Below are positions 8,191-15,937 of a stretch of 64,000 bases of DNA, piece by piece. Under the pieces are notes generated by a model. It had not been told where the DNA came from. It was given only the letters and a program-made list of their open reading frames with translations, and ran no database searches. The translations under genes and the position numbers were made by a program. How positions within the stretch are numbered: position 1 is the first letter of the stretch; each line of letters begins with the position of its first letter. Source of the stretch: UBA8401 sp041665525 (GTDB taxonomy: Bacteria; Bacteroidota; Ignavibacteria; UBA10030; UBA8401); assembly GCA_041665525.1 (NCBI GenBank), contig JBAYIS010000001.1, forward strand, positions 248,001 through 312,000. The letters run 5' to 3'.

Positions 8191-9930
8191 ATGAAAAAGT
8201 TTTTATTGTCATTGATGTTCTCATCGATCCTTTTTGCACAGCAGTCGAAAGAGTTTACCCCCAGTGCATTGAAAGCTATGGGGGCACCGAACAATCCCAA
8301 AGTCGAAGTAGCCTGGAACCGATATTACGATACAAAACAGTTGTATGAAATCATGAAACGGATTGAAAAAGCTTATCCGCAATTAGTGAAAGTAAAAAGC
8401 ATAGGAAAATCGGTGGAAGGAAAAGAGATGTGGCAGATGACCATCTCGAATTTTAAAAACGGCGATCCGAACAAAAAGCCTGCTATGTATATTGACGGGA
8501 ATATTCACTCCAACGAAATTCAGGGAGCCGAAGTTGTTCTGTATACTGCCTGGTACGTGACGGAATTGTACGATGAAGTTGAGTGGATCAAAAACTTACT
8601 GGACGAAAAAACACTCTATGTCGTCCCTACGATAAATCCCGATGCTCGCGATTACTTCATCTATAAGGCGAATAATCCGCATTCCCCACGAAGCGGCATG
8701 GCACAACGGGACGACGATGGTGACGGCGAGTTTGATGAGGATGGATACGATGATCTAGACGGCGACGGTAATGTTGTCTTCATGCGAATCAAGGACCCGA
8801 ATGGTCGCTGGAACGTGGATCCCAGCGATTCCCGCCTGATGGTGCAGACGAACAGCGGCGAAAAAGGAAATTATACACTTCTCGGCTGGGAAGGGATCGA
8901 TAATGATGGAGACGGTTCTGTCAATGAAGATAATCCGGGATTCTACGATCCGAATCGGGATTGGGCGTGGAATTGGGCGCCGCGCTATATTCAAAGTGGA
9001 TCCGATCGGTTTCCGTTTACATTTCCTGAGAACCGGTCTATTCGCAACTTTTTCTTGCAGCATACGAACATTGCCGCGGCACAGTCATTCCATAACAACG
9101 GCGGAATGATTCTCAGGGGTCCCGGATCGAAAACGGATGAAGGATCGTACAGCCGGCAGGATGTTCAAACCTATAATTTTCTTGGAGAGCTGGGTGAACA
9201 ACAGCTTCCCGGATACAAATACATGATTATTTGGAAAGACCTCTATACTGTCTATGGAGGTGAAGTGGAATGGTTCTACGGCGGACGCGGAATTCTGTCG
9301 TTCACGAATGAACTGTGGAGTGAATTCGATTATTTCCGCAGACCGATGGACTCGACACGCGATGTTTCCAGTCAGGACCTGTACCGATTCGACCGGCTGC
9401 TGCTTTTCCGGGAAGGAATCGTTCCGTGGAAAAAGTATCAGCATCCTCAGTATGGCGAAATAGAAATCGGCGGTATCAAAAAACAGTGGACAAGAACCGC
9501 ACCGTCGTTTATGATCGAAGATATGTGTCACCGCAATATGGCGTTTACGCTTTTTCATCTTTTCCATACACCGAAGGTTGCCGTTGATTCCATTATCGTC
9601 AAAAACTTGCCGGGCGGATTAAAGGAAGTTACCGCGATCATTTCTAATGAGCGGGTAATACCGACACATACATTCCAGGATGTGAAGCATCAGATCACCC
9701 GTCCGGATTGGGTATCGCTGTCAGGCGGGAAGGTGATTGCCGGGGGTATTCTGGAAAATCGTTTTCTCGGGAATATGAAAGAACAGAAAGTCACACCCGG
9801 CCGTCTGAATGTTGAGAATATACCTGGTTTGGGAACCGTTGCCGTTCGGTGGATCGTTGAAGGGGGAAGTTCATACACGGTAAAAATAGATTCAGAAAAA
9901 GGGGGAACAGCGGAACGAAAGTCTAAGTGA
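8191..9930 (+). CDS. Exported zinc carboxypeptidase, peptidase family M14
   Basis: A 579-residue secreted metallocarboxypeptidase that should remove C-terminal residues from peptides. The signal peptide ends at LFAQ (residues 1-17). Zinc ligands are H106 and E109 in GNIHSNE and H301 in QSFHNNGG; the catalytic glutamate is E374 in FTNELW; N255-R256 would bind the substrate carboxylate. A striking Asp/Gly-rich insert (about 172-250, repeats such as DDDGDGEFDEDG and DNDGDGSVNED) resembles calcium-binding loops. A C-terminal beta-sandwich-like domain follows residue 470. The ATG at 8191 has AGGGAG seven bases upstream; an in-frame ATG at 8173 lies inside the stop of the previous gene and has no ribosome site. 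It is co-transcribed with the degenerate paralogue and followed by a tricorn peptidase. Confidence 0.9.
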   Translation: MKKFLLSLMFSSILFAQQSKEFTPSALKAMGAPNNPKVEVAWNRYYDTKQLYEIMKRIEKAYPQLVKVKSIGKSVEGKEMWQMTISNFKNGDPNKKPAMYIDGNIHSNEIQGAEVVLYTAWYVTELYDEVEWIKNLLDEKTLYVVPTINPDARDYFIYKANNPHSPRSGMAQRDDDGDGEFDEDGYDDLDGDGNVVFMRIKDPNGRWNVDPSDSRLMVQTNSGEKGNYTLLGWEGIDNDGDGSVNEDNPGFYDPNRDWAWNWAPRYIQSGSDRFPFTFPENRSIRNFFLQHTNIAAAQSFHNNGGMILRGPGSKTDEGSYSRQDVQTYNFLGELGEQQLPGYKYMIIWKDLYTVYGGEVEWFYGGRGILSFTNELWSEFDYFRRPMDSTRDVSSQDLYRFDRLLLFREGIVPWKKYQHPQYGEIEIGGIKKQWTRTAPSFMIEDMCHRNMAFTLFHLFHTPKVAVDSIIVKNLPGGLKEVTAIISNERVIPTHTFQDVKHQITRPDWVSLSGGKVIAGGILENRFLGNMKEQKVTPGRLNVENIPGLGTVAVRWIVEGGSSYTVKIDSEKGGTAERKSK

Positions 9931-9995
9931 TAAAGAATTCATCAACACCATCAATTAACACCAATCAATAACCAAACTTCACGAATGAGGTTTCA

Positions 9996-12900
9996 ATGAA
10001 AAAAATAGTTTTTTGTATCGGTATCATCAGCGGGCTGCTCTTTTCGCAAGAATCGAGACTGCTGCGTTTCCCGGCAGTCCATGGAGAAAAACTCGTCTTC
10101 ACCTATGCTGGAGATCTGTATACTGTTTCATCACAGGGAGGCGTTGCCCGGAAGATTACGAGCGATGTCGGAATGGAAATGTTTGCGCGATTTTCTCCGG
10201 ACGGGAAAAATATCGCATTCACTGGTCAATATGACGGTAACACGGAAGTATTTGTAATACCCGCAGAGGGAGGCAGTCCACGACGTTTGACCTATACGGC
10301 AACATTGGACCGGGATGATGTGTCGGACAGAATGGGTCCGAACAATATTGTTATGTCATGGAAAGATAATTCGACTGTCATTTATCGTTCCCGCAGAATC
10401 GAATTCAATGATTGGAAGGGACAACTCTATTATGCTTCTATTGATGGCGGTATCCCAAACCAACTGCCGCTGCCGCGCGGCGGCTGGAATTCATTTTCGC
10501 CCGACGGGAAAAAATTAGCATACAACCGCATCTTCCGTGAATTCCGCACCTGGAAACGGTATCGCGGAGGCCAGGCTGATGATATATGGATTTATGATTT
10601 TGCAACACGGAAAACTGAAAATATCACCAACAATTCCGCGCAGGATATTTTCCCAATGTGGGCAGGGAATAAAATCTATTTCATTTCAGATCGCGAAAGC
10701 AACGGTGTGAAACGATTGAACCTCTATTCGTATAACCTTGTTTCGAAAGAAACGAAACAACAAACAACGTTCTCGGATTTTGATGTTAAATTTCCGTCAC
10801 TCGGAAATGATGCAATCGTTTTTGAAAATGGCGGTTTTATTTATCGATTCGATCTTGCCACAGGACAATCTGCCAAAGTGGAAATCCGTATCAATGATGA
10901 TTTGGACGGCGGCAGGGGTGGTATCATAGATGTTAGTAAGAACGTATCTAATTTCGAGATCTCGCCGGACGGCAATCGGGCGTTGTTCGGTGCCCGAGGC
11001 GAGCTTTTCACGGTTCCAGCGAAATATGGGAATACGCGCAATCTGACCAATACTTCCGGAGTGCATGAGCGCAATTCTAAATGGTCCCCGGATGGAAAGT
11101 GGATATCATATGTCTCCGACGTGACCGGTGAAGACGAGATCTGGCTCCGTCCGCAGGATGGCTTGGGTGAACCGGTACAGGTCACAAAAAATTCCAGCAA
11201 TTATAAATATCAACCTATCTGGTCGCCGGACAGTAAGAAACTGCTCTGGTCAGACCGAGCGCAGCGTCTGCAGTACGTTGATGTGGAATCAAAATCGGTG
11301 ACGCTGGTGGCAGAATCGAAGGTGTGGGAATATACTGACTATTCTTGGTCACCTGATTCGAAATGGATTACCTATTCGAATCCGGAAGAAGATGTGATGA
11401 CAAAAATCAAACTCTATTCTATCGACAGGAAAGAATCAGTGGATGTAACGGACGGATGGTTCGAGTCTGGTTCACCGGTCTTCAGTTCGGACGGAAAATT
11501 TCTCTTCTTCATTTCCGATCGTTCGTTCAGCCCCATTTACAGTCAAACGGAATGGAATCATGCGTATCTGGATATGTCCAAAATCTATTTCATCACGCTG
11601 GCAAAAGAGACAAAATCTCCGTTCGAACCGAAAAGCGACGAAGTGAAGATCAAGGAAGACGAGAAAAAATCCGACAACAAGGGAAAATCCGACGATAAGA
11701 AGAAGGATGAAGCAAAGACTGTTGTTGTGAAAGTAGATGTGGATGGGTTGGTGCAGCGCATCGCGTCGCTGCCGGTCTCAGCAGCGAATTATCGGAATCT
11801 GAACGTTATCGGGGACAAGGTGTATTATCAGCGTCAGGGAAGCAAAGACGGAAAAGCAAAACTGTTTTTGTATGAACTTGATAAGCAGAAGGAAACCGAA
11901 TTGGGCGACGTGAATGGGTATGAGATTTCTACCGATATGAAGAAAATGCTCGTCGGGATGGACGGTTCCTATTCCATTATCGATCTGCCGTCTGGAAAGA
12001 TCGATCCGAAGGAAAAACTGAATCTTTCCGATATGAAAATGAATCTGAACAGGCGCGAAGAATGGACGCAAATCTTCAATGAATCGTGGAGACAAATGCG
12101 GGACTTTTTCTGGACACCAACAATGCACGGTGTGGATTGGAAAAAGATGAAAGAGAATTATTCCCAATTATTGCCGTACGTGAACCATCGCGTGGACCTT
12201 TCGTATGTGATCGGCGAAATGATCTCAGAACTCAATATCGGCCACGCCTATGTGGGCGGAGGTGATTATCCGAAAGCAGAACGGATCAAACTCGGTCTTC
12301 TTGGAGCGAAAGTAGAGCGCGATCCTTCGTCGAAATATTACCGCATCACGAAGATCTTGAAAGGTCAAAATTGGGATCCCGCACTTCGGTCGCCATTAAC
12401 GGAGATCGGCGTTGATGTTAAAGAAAATGATTACATCATAGCAGTAAACGGCAAACCGACGGATACAATGAACGATCTTTTTGAAGCGTTTGTCGGAACG
12501 GTCGGGAAACAGGTTAAATTGAAAGTGAATTCATCAGCGAAGGAATCCGGAAGCCGTGAAACGGTTATCATCCCGATCGGTAATGAGGCACCGTTGTATT
12601 ACTATAACTGGGTGCAAAAGAATATCGAAACAGTTTCGAAAGCGACTGGCGACAAGGTTGGCTACATTCACATTCCGGACATGGGTGTGAACGGTTTGAA
12701 CGAGTTTGTGAAACACTTCTATCCGCAACTTCGCAAGGAAGCACTCATTATTGATGACCGCGGCAACGGCGGCGGTAACGTTTCGCCGATGATTACGGAA
12801 CGTCTCAGCCGTGAACTCTCGATGATCGGGTATCAGCGGAATGGTGTGCCTTCCACCAATCCCGGAGGAATGCATCTCGGTCCGAAAGTGTTGTTGTTGG

Positions 12901-13259
12901 ATGAATTCTCTGCATCGGACGGAGATATCTTCCCATACCGGTTCCGGAAATATAATCTCGGCAAACTGATCGGCAAACGGTCGTGGGGCGGTGTTGTTGG
13001 TATCCGCGGCAGTCTTCCTATCGTCGACGGCGGTTTCATGAACCGACCGGAATTCTCGCGGTACGACAATGACGGCAAGGAATGGATCATGGAAGGGTAC
13101 GGCGTTGATCCGGACATCGTGGTCGACAACGATCCAGCAAAAGAGTTTGACGGTATCGATGAACAACTGCAAAAGGCGATTGAAGTGATCAAAGAAGAAA
13201 TGAAGAACTTCAAGTATCGTATCCCAAATCCCCCGCCGTTCCCGGATAAGAGCAGGTAA
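9996..13259 (+). CDS. Tricorn-type peptidase (S41 family) with beta-propeller and PDZ domains
   Basis: A 1087-residue tricorn protease homologue with a signal peptide (LLFSQ, residues 1-18), so probably periplasmic. The first 500 residues show repeated FSPDGKNIAF / WSPDGKWISY / SPDSKW blades of WD40-like TolB propellers that gate substrate. Then come a Lys/Asp-rich linker (about 545-575), a helical core, a PDZ domain (about 760-865) and the S41 catalytic domain. Catalytic candidates are the histidine in LNIGHAYV and S974-D975 in EFSASDGD. The length matches the family. Tricorn acts on oligopeptides released by other proteases, which fits the two carboxypeptidase-fold genes just upstream. The 65-base gap before it contains an AGG ribosome site but no clear terminator. 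Confidence 0.92.
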   Translation: MKKIVFCIGIISGLLFSQESRLLRFPAVHGEKLVFTYAGDLYTVSSQGGVARKITSDVGMEMFARFSPDGKNIAFTGQYDGNTEVFVIPAEGGSPRRLTYTATLDRDDVSDRMGPNNIVMSWKDNSTVIYRSRRIEFNDWKGQLYYASIDGGIPNQLPLPRGGWNSFSPDGKKLAYNRIFREFRTWKRYRGGQADDIWIYDFATRKTENITNNSAQDIFPMWAGNKIYFISDRESNGVKRLNLYSYNLVSKETKQQTTFSDFDVKFPSLGNDAIVFENGGFIYRFDLATGQSAKVEIRINDDLDGGRGGIIDVSKNVSNFEISPDGNRALFGARGELFTVPAKYGNTRNLTNTSGVHERNSKWSPDGKWISYVSDVTGEDEIWLRPQDGLGEPVQVTKNSSNYKYQPIWSPDSKKLLWSDRAQRLQYVDVESKSVTLVAESKVWEYTDYSWSPDSKWITYSNPEEDVMTKIKLYSIDRKESVDVTDGWFESGSPVFSSDGKFLFFISDRSFSPIYSQTEWNHAYLDMSKIYFITLAKETKSPFEPKSDEVKIKEDEKKSDNKGKSDDKKKDEAKTVVVKVDVDGLVQRIASLPVSAANYRNLNVIGDKVYYQRQGSKDGKAKLFLYELDKQKETELGDVNGYEISTDMKKMLVGMDGSYSIIDLPSGKIDPKEKLNLSDMKMNLNRREEWTQIFNESWRQMRDFFWTPTMHGVDWKKMKENYSQLLPYVNHRVDLSYVIGEMISELNIGHAYVGGGDYPKAERIKLGLLGAKVERDPSSKYYRITKILKGQNWDPALRSPLTEIGVDVKENDYIIAVNGKPTDTMNDLFEAFVGTVGKQVKLKVNSSAKESGSRETVIIPIGNEAPLYYYNWVQKNIETVSKATGDKVGYIHIPDMGVNGLNEFVKHFYPQLRKEALIIDDRGNGGGNVSPMITERLSRELSMIGYQRNGVPSTNPGGMHLGPKVLLLDEFSASDGDIFPYRFRKYNLGKLIGKRSWGGVVGIRGSLPIVDGGFMNRPEFSRYDNDGKEWIMEGYGVDPDIVVDNDPAKEFDGIDEQLQKAIEVIKEEMKNFKYRIPNPPPFPDKSR

Positions 13260-13281
13260 ACTATAAAATACATTGCAAACG

Positions 13282-13315
13282 ATCCCCGAAGAGTTTCCGG
13301 CTTTGGGGATTTTTC
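13282..13315 (+). terminator. Intrinsic terminator after the tricorn gene
   Basis: A 10-bp stem (13282-13291 with 13301-13310, one G-U pair) with a 9-base loop is followed by a T-rich run. It closes the peptidase block. Confidence 0.8.
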
Positions 13316-13343
13316 TTTTCTTCTGCAGTAAGCAATTTTTTGC

Positions 13344-13351
13344 TATATTTG
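13344..13351 (+). promoter_or_regulatory. TATATTTG -10 element immediately upstream of pdxH
   Basis: TATATTTG matches the Bacteroidota TAnnTTTG element. It ends six bases before the pdxH ATG at 13358, so transcription would start at or next to the start codon. The -35 region (TTCTGC at 17-bp spacing) is poor. Confidence 0.45.
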
Positions 13352-13357
13352 ACGGCA

Positions 13358-14008
13358 ATGCAAAGCAAACTCTCCATAGTAGATATTCGGACGGAATATA
13401 AAAAAGGGACATTGGACGAACACGATGTCGATCCGAATCCATTTGAACAATTCGATAAATGGTTCAAAGAAGCTGTCCGGTCAGAGATCGCCGAAGTAAA
13501 CGCGATGACAATCGCAACGGCAAATACAGCCGGCCGCCCCTCCGCACGAATGGTATTGTTAAAACAGTTCGATGAAAAAGGTTTTGTTTTTTTTACAAAC
13601 TACGAAAGCTCAAAAGGAAAAGACCTGAAAGAGAATCCTCAAGCGGCATTATTATTCTTTTGGGAACCGTTGGAACGACAGGTCCGGATCACCGGGAAGG
13701 TGGAAAAGATCTCTGCTGCCGAATCTTTTGAATATTTCCGAACGCGGCCGATCGATTCACAATTAGGCGCCTGGGCATCACAACAGAGCAGCACTATCTC
13801 GGCACGTGCCCTGCTGGAAAAAGCGTTTGGAGAAATGTTGGAAAAGTTTAAAAACGGTCAGATACCGTTGCCACCGCAATGGGGCGGTTACAGAGTCAAG
13901 CCGGATGAATTTGAATTCTGGCAGGGCCGCGCAAGCAGATTGCACGACAGGATCGCATATAAAAAACAGAACGATGCGGTCTGGTCAATTGCCCGGCTGT
14001 CACCATAG
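13358..14008 (+). CDS. pdxH: Pyridoxamine 5'-phosphate oxidase
   Basis: A 216-residue FMN enzyme that oxidises pyridoxine or pyridoxamine 5'-phosphate to pyridoxal phosphate. Family marks are RPSARMVLLK (FMN binding), FFTNYESSKGKDL, LFFWEPLERQVRI, GAWASQQS and the C-terminal WGGYRVKPDEFEFWQGRASRLHDR signature. Both domains are complete and the length is normal. I chose the ATG at 13358 (MQSKLS) over an in-frame TTG at 13340 because that would start inside the promoter. No ribosome site precedes the ATG, which fits a leaderless transcript from the adjacent TATATTTG. The next gene follows after 16 bases. Confidence 0.95.
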   Translation: MQSKLSIVDIRTEYKKGTLDEHDVDPNPFEQFDKWFKEAVRSEIAEVNAMTIATANTAGRPSARMVLLKQFDEKGFVFFTNYESSKGKDLKENPQAALLFFWEPLERQVRITGKVEKISAAESFEYFRTRPIDSQLGAWASQQSSTISARALLEKAFGEMLEKFKNGQIPLPPQWGGYRVKPDEFEFWQGRASRLHDRIAYKKQNDAVWSIARLSP

Positions 14009-14024
14009 ACCACGCGAGGAACGT

Positions 14025-14396
14025 ATGGCATTACAACAAAAGAAAAGAGTTTTTAAAAAAGATGAGATTATCAGTAAAGAAGGTGATCTTTCCTTTGATT
14101 GGTATGTACTGGTAAAAGGCCGGGTGGGAGTGTTTAAGGGGGAGATGAAAATGAGCGAGTTCGCAGAACGCGGTGTGATCTTCGGCGAATTAAGCGGACT
14201 TCTCGCGCGGCCGCGCACAGCTACCATGCGGGCACTGGAAGATTCGGAAGTGATGGTGGTGGAAAGCAGTATCGACGAAGTGATCCGCAATCATCCCGAT
14301 ATTGCAAACAAAATACTCATCAGTCTCGCAGAACGGCTCGCAAAAACCACTGACGAAATGTGGGCGATCATCGAAAACAAAGAACAGAAGAAATAA
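14025..14396 (+). CDS. Stand-alone cyclic-nucleotide-binding domain protein
   Basis: A 123-residue protein that is essentially one cNMP-binding (Crp-like) beta-barrel: a KDEIISKEGD start, DWYVLVKGRVGVFKG, a FGELSGLLARPRTATMRALED phosphate-binding cassette-like stretch (G-E-L-S...R-x-A-T), and a C-terminal alpha-helix (IRNHPDIANKILISLAERLAKTTDEMW). There is no DNA-binding domain or channel domain, so it is probably a small ligand-sensing adaptor. The ATG has a GAGGA ribosome site. It is probably co-transcribed with pdxH. Confidence 0.8.
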   Translation: MALQQKKRVFKKDEIISKEGDLSFDWYVLVKGRVGVFKGEMKMSEFAERGVIFGELSGLLARPRTATMRALEDSEVMVVESSIDEVIRNHPDIANKILISLAERLAKTTDEMWAIIENKEQKK

Positions 14397-14402
14397 CGTT
14401 CA

Positions 14403-14431
14403 TTGAAATAGCATCAATATTTTCGTACCTT
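14403..14431 (+). promoter_or_regulatory. Promoter TTGAAA-17-TACCTT for tgt, leaderless spacing
   Basis: TTGAAA (14403-14408) and TACCTT (14426-14431) have the optimal 17-base spacing. Only seven bases separate the -10 from the GTG start of tgt at 14439, so the transcript should begin at the start codon. No ribosome site is present in that gap. Confidence 0.65.
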
Positions 14432-14438
14432 CTCCACA

Positions 14439-15560
14439 GTGAAGTTTACCCTCGTCCATACAGATGCATCTGCGCGCGCAGGTGTTTTGGAAACAGATCA
14501 CGGCGTCATCGAGACGCCGATTTTTATGCCTGTGGGGACGCAAGGGACGGTGAAGGCCGTCGAACAGCGTGAATTGGTCGAACTCGGAGCACAGATCATT
14601 CTGGGTAACACGTATCACCTGTATCTTCGACCCGGTATAGAAGTGATGAAAGCAATGGGCGGGCTCCATTCGTTCATGAACTGGAAACGGCCAATTTTGA
14701 CGGACAGTGGTGGGTATCAAGTTTTTTCATTAACGGAACTTCGTAAGATCACAAAGGACGGTGTTACATTCAAATCCCATTTGGACGGATCGTTACATTT
14801 CTTCACTCCGCAAAAAGTGGTAGAAATCCAGCGGGCGATCGGTTCTGATATTATGATGGTTCTCGATGAATGTCCACCTTATCCATGTGATGAGGAATAT
14901 GCACGCGAATCGAACAAGTTGACGGTAAAATGGGCAGCACTCTGTCAACAGGAGTTGAACAATACTCAGCCGTATTACGGCCACCAACAGTCGCTGTTTG
15001 CTATCGTGCAGGGAAGTGTCTTCAAAAATATCCGCAGCGACAGCGCGAAAGCGCTGACAGATTTGAATTTCGAGGGTTACGCCATCGGCGGATTGGCGGT
15101 GGGAGAACCCGCTGAAACGATGTATGAAATGACCGAGTTTACCACGCAATTCCTCCCGAAAGAGAAACCGCGATATTTGATGGGAGTCGGAACACCGGAA
15201 AATTTGTTGGAAAGTATCGAGCGCGGAGTGGACATGTTCGATTGTGTGATGCCCACGCGGAACGGACGGAACGGAATGGTCTTTACTCGGTACGGTAGGC
15301 TGAACATGCGGAATGCAAAGTGGAAGATGGATGATGCACCGCTGGACGGTAATTTTGAAAGTTATACAAATAAGAATTTTTCGCGGGGATATCTGCGTCA
15401 TCTTTTTCAGGTGGACGAAATTCTCGCACTGCAGCTTGCTTCAATCCACAATCTGGCATTTTACCTATGGCTGATGCGTGAAGCACGAAAGAATATCCTT
15501 GGCGGAACGTTTTTTGTCTGGAAGAAAGAAATGCTGGAAATGATGGCATCACAAATGTAA
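14439..15560 (+). CDS. tgt: Queuine/preQ1 tRNA-ribosyltransferase
   Basis: A 373-residue tRNA-guanine transglycosylase that swaps G34 for preQ1 in GUN-anticodon tRNAs. Key residues: general-base aspartate D89 in ILTDSGGYQVFSL, the GGLAVGEP loop, and the nucleophile aspartate in GVDMFDCVMPTRNGRNG. The C-terminal zinc site usually read as CxCxxC plus H is degenerate here: the aligned segment is NFESYTNKNFSRGYLRHL, keeping only the histidine; this also occurs, as far as I recall, in other Bacteroidota enzymes. The start is GTG, followed directly by MKFTLVHTDA in the usual family register, and the promoter lies only seven bases ahead. The downstream gene is yajC, a common neighbour of tgt. Confidence 0.95.
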   Translation: MKFTLVHTDASARAGVLETDHGVIETPIFMPVGTQGTVKAVEQRELVELGAQIILGNTYHLYLRPGIEVMKAMGGLHSFMNWKRPILTDSGGYQVFSLTELRKITKDGVTFKSHLDGSLHFFTPQKVVEIQRAIGSDIMMVLDECPPYPCDEEYARESNKLTVKWAALCQQELNNTQPYYGHQQSLFAIVQGSVFKNIRSDSAKALTDLNFEGYAIGGLAVGEPAETMYEMTEFTTQFLPKEKPRYLMGVGTPENLLESIERGVDMFDCVMPTRNGRNGMVFTRYGRLNMRNAKWKMDDAPLDGNFESYTNKNFSRGYLRHLFQVDEILALQLASIHNLAFYLWLMREARKNILGGTFFVWKKEMLEMMASQM

Positions 15561-15601
15561 TTTCATAAGACAACAACTATCACACAGAAGAAGGAATAGA
15601 C

Positions 15602-15937
15602 ATGCTTAGTTTAATTTTTGCAATGGCACCAGCACAGCAAGGGCAGGGCGGCGGTGAAATCTACAGTACGCTCATTATGTTTGCACTGATCATCGGTATT
15701 TTTTATTTCATGATTATCCGTCCGCAACAAAAACGGCAGAAAGAACGCGAAGCGCTGCTGGGCCAGATTAAAAAAGGGGATAAGATCATAACCGCAGGCG
15801 GCATTCACGGAGAGGTTATCGGTGTGGATGAAAAGACACTGTTGATTGAAATAGCGGACAAAGTAAAAGTGAAAATTGAACGGAATTCCATTTCCGTGGT
15901 GAACAAACAGGGTGAAGTAGAAAGCATGACAAAGTAA
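15602..15937 (+). CDS. yajC: Sec translocase auxiliary subunit YajC
   Basis: A 111-residue small membrane protein of the SecDF-YajC complex. It has a short N-terminal tail, one transmembrane helix (about residues 20-41) ending in the family signature FYFMIIRPQQKRQKE, and a soluble C-terminal beta domain (KKGDKIITAGGIHGEVIGV). The position directly after tgt matches the widespread tgt-yajC order; secD/secF are not in this window. It overlaps ribBA by one base (TAATG), so translation may be coupled. A GAAGGA ribosome site lies upstream. Confidence 0.93.
   Translation: MLSLIFAMAPAQQGQGGGEIYSTLIMFALIIGIFYFMIIRPQQKRQKEREALLGQIKKGDKIITAGGIHGEVIGVDEKTLLIEIADKVKVKIERNSISVVNKQGEVESMTK

Noticed and set aside
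12534..13442. A 302-codon minus-strand open frame opposite the tricorn gene
   Set aside because: Antisense shadow of the S41 catalytic domain; no recognisable domain, and it runs through the terminator and pdxH start.
15561..15601. Possible FMN riboswitch for riboflavin genes
   Set aside because: Neither the short gap before yajC nor the gap before ribD is long enough or shows the conserved junction elements.
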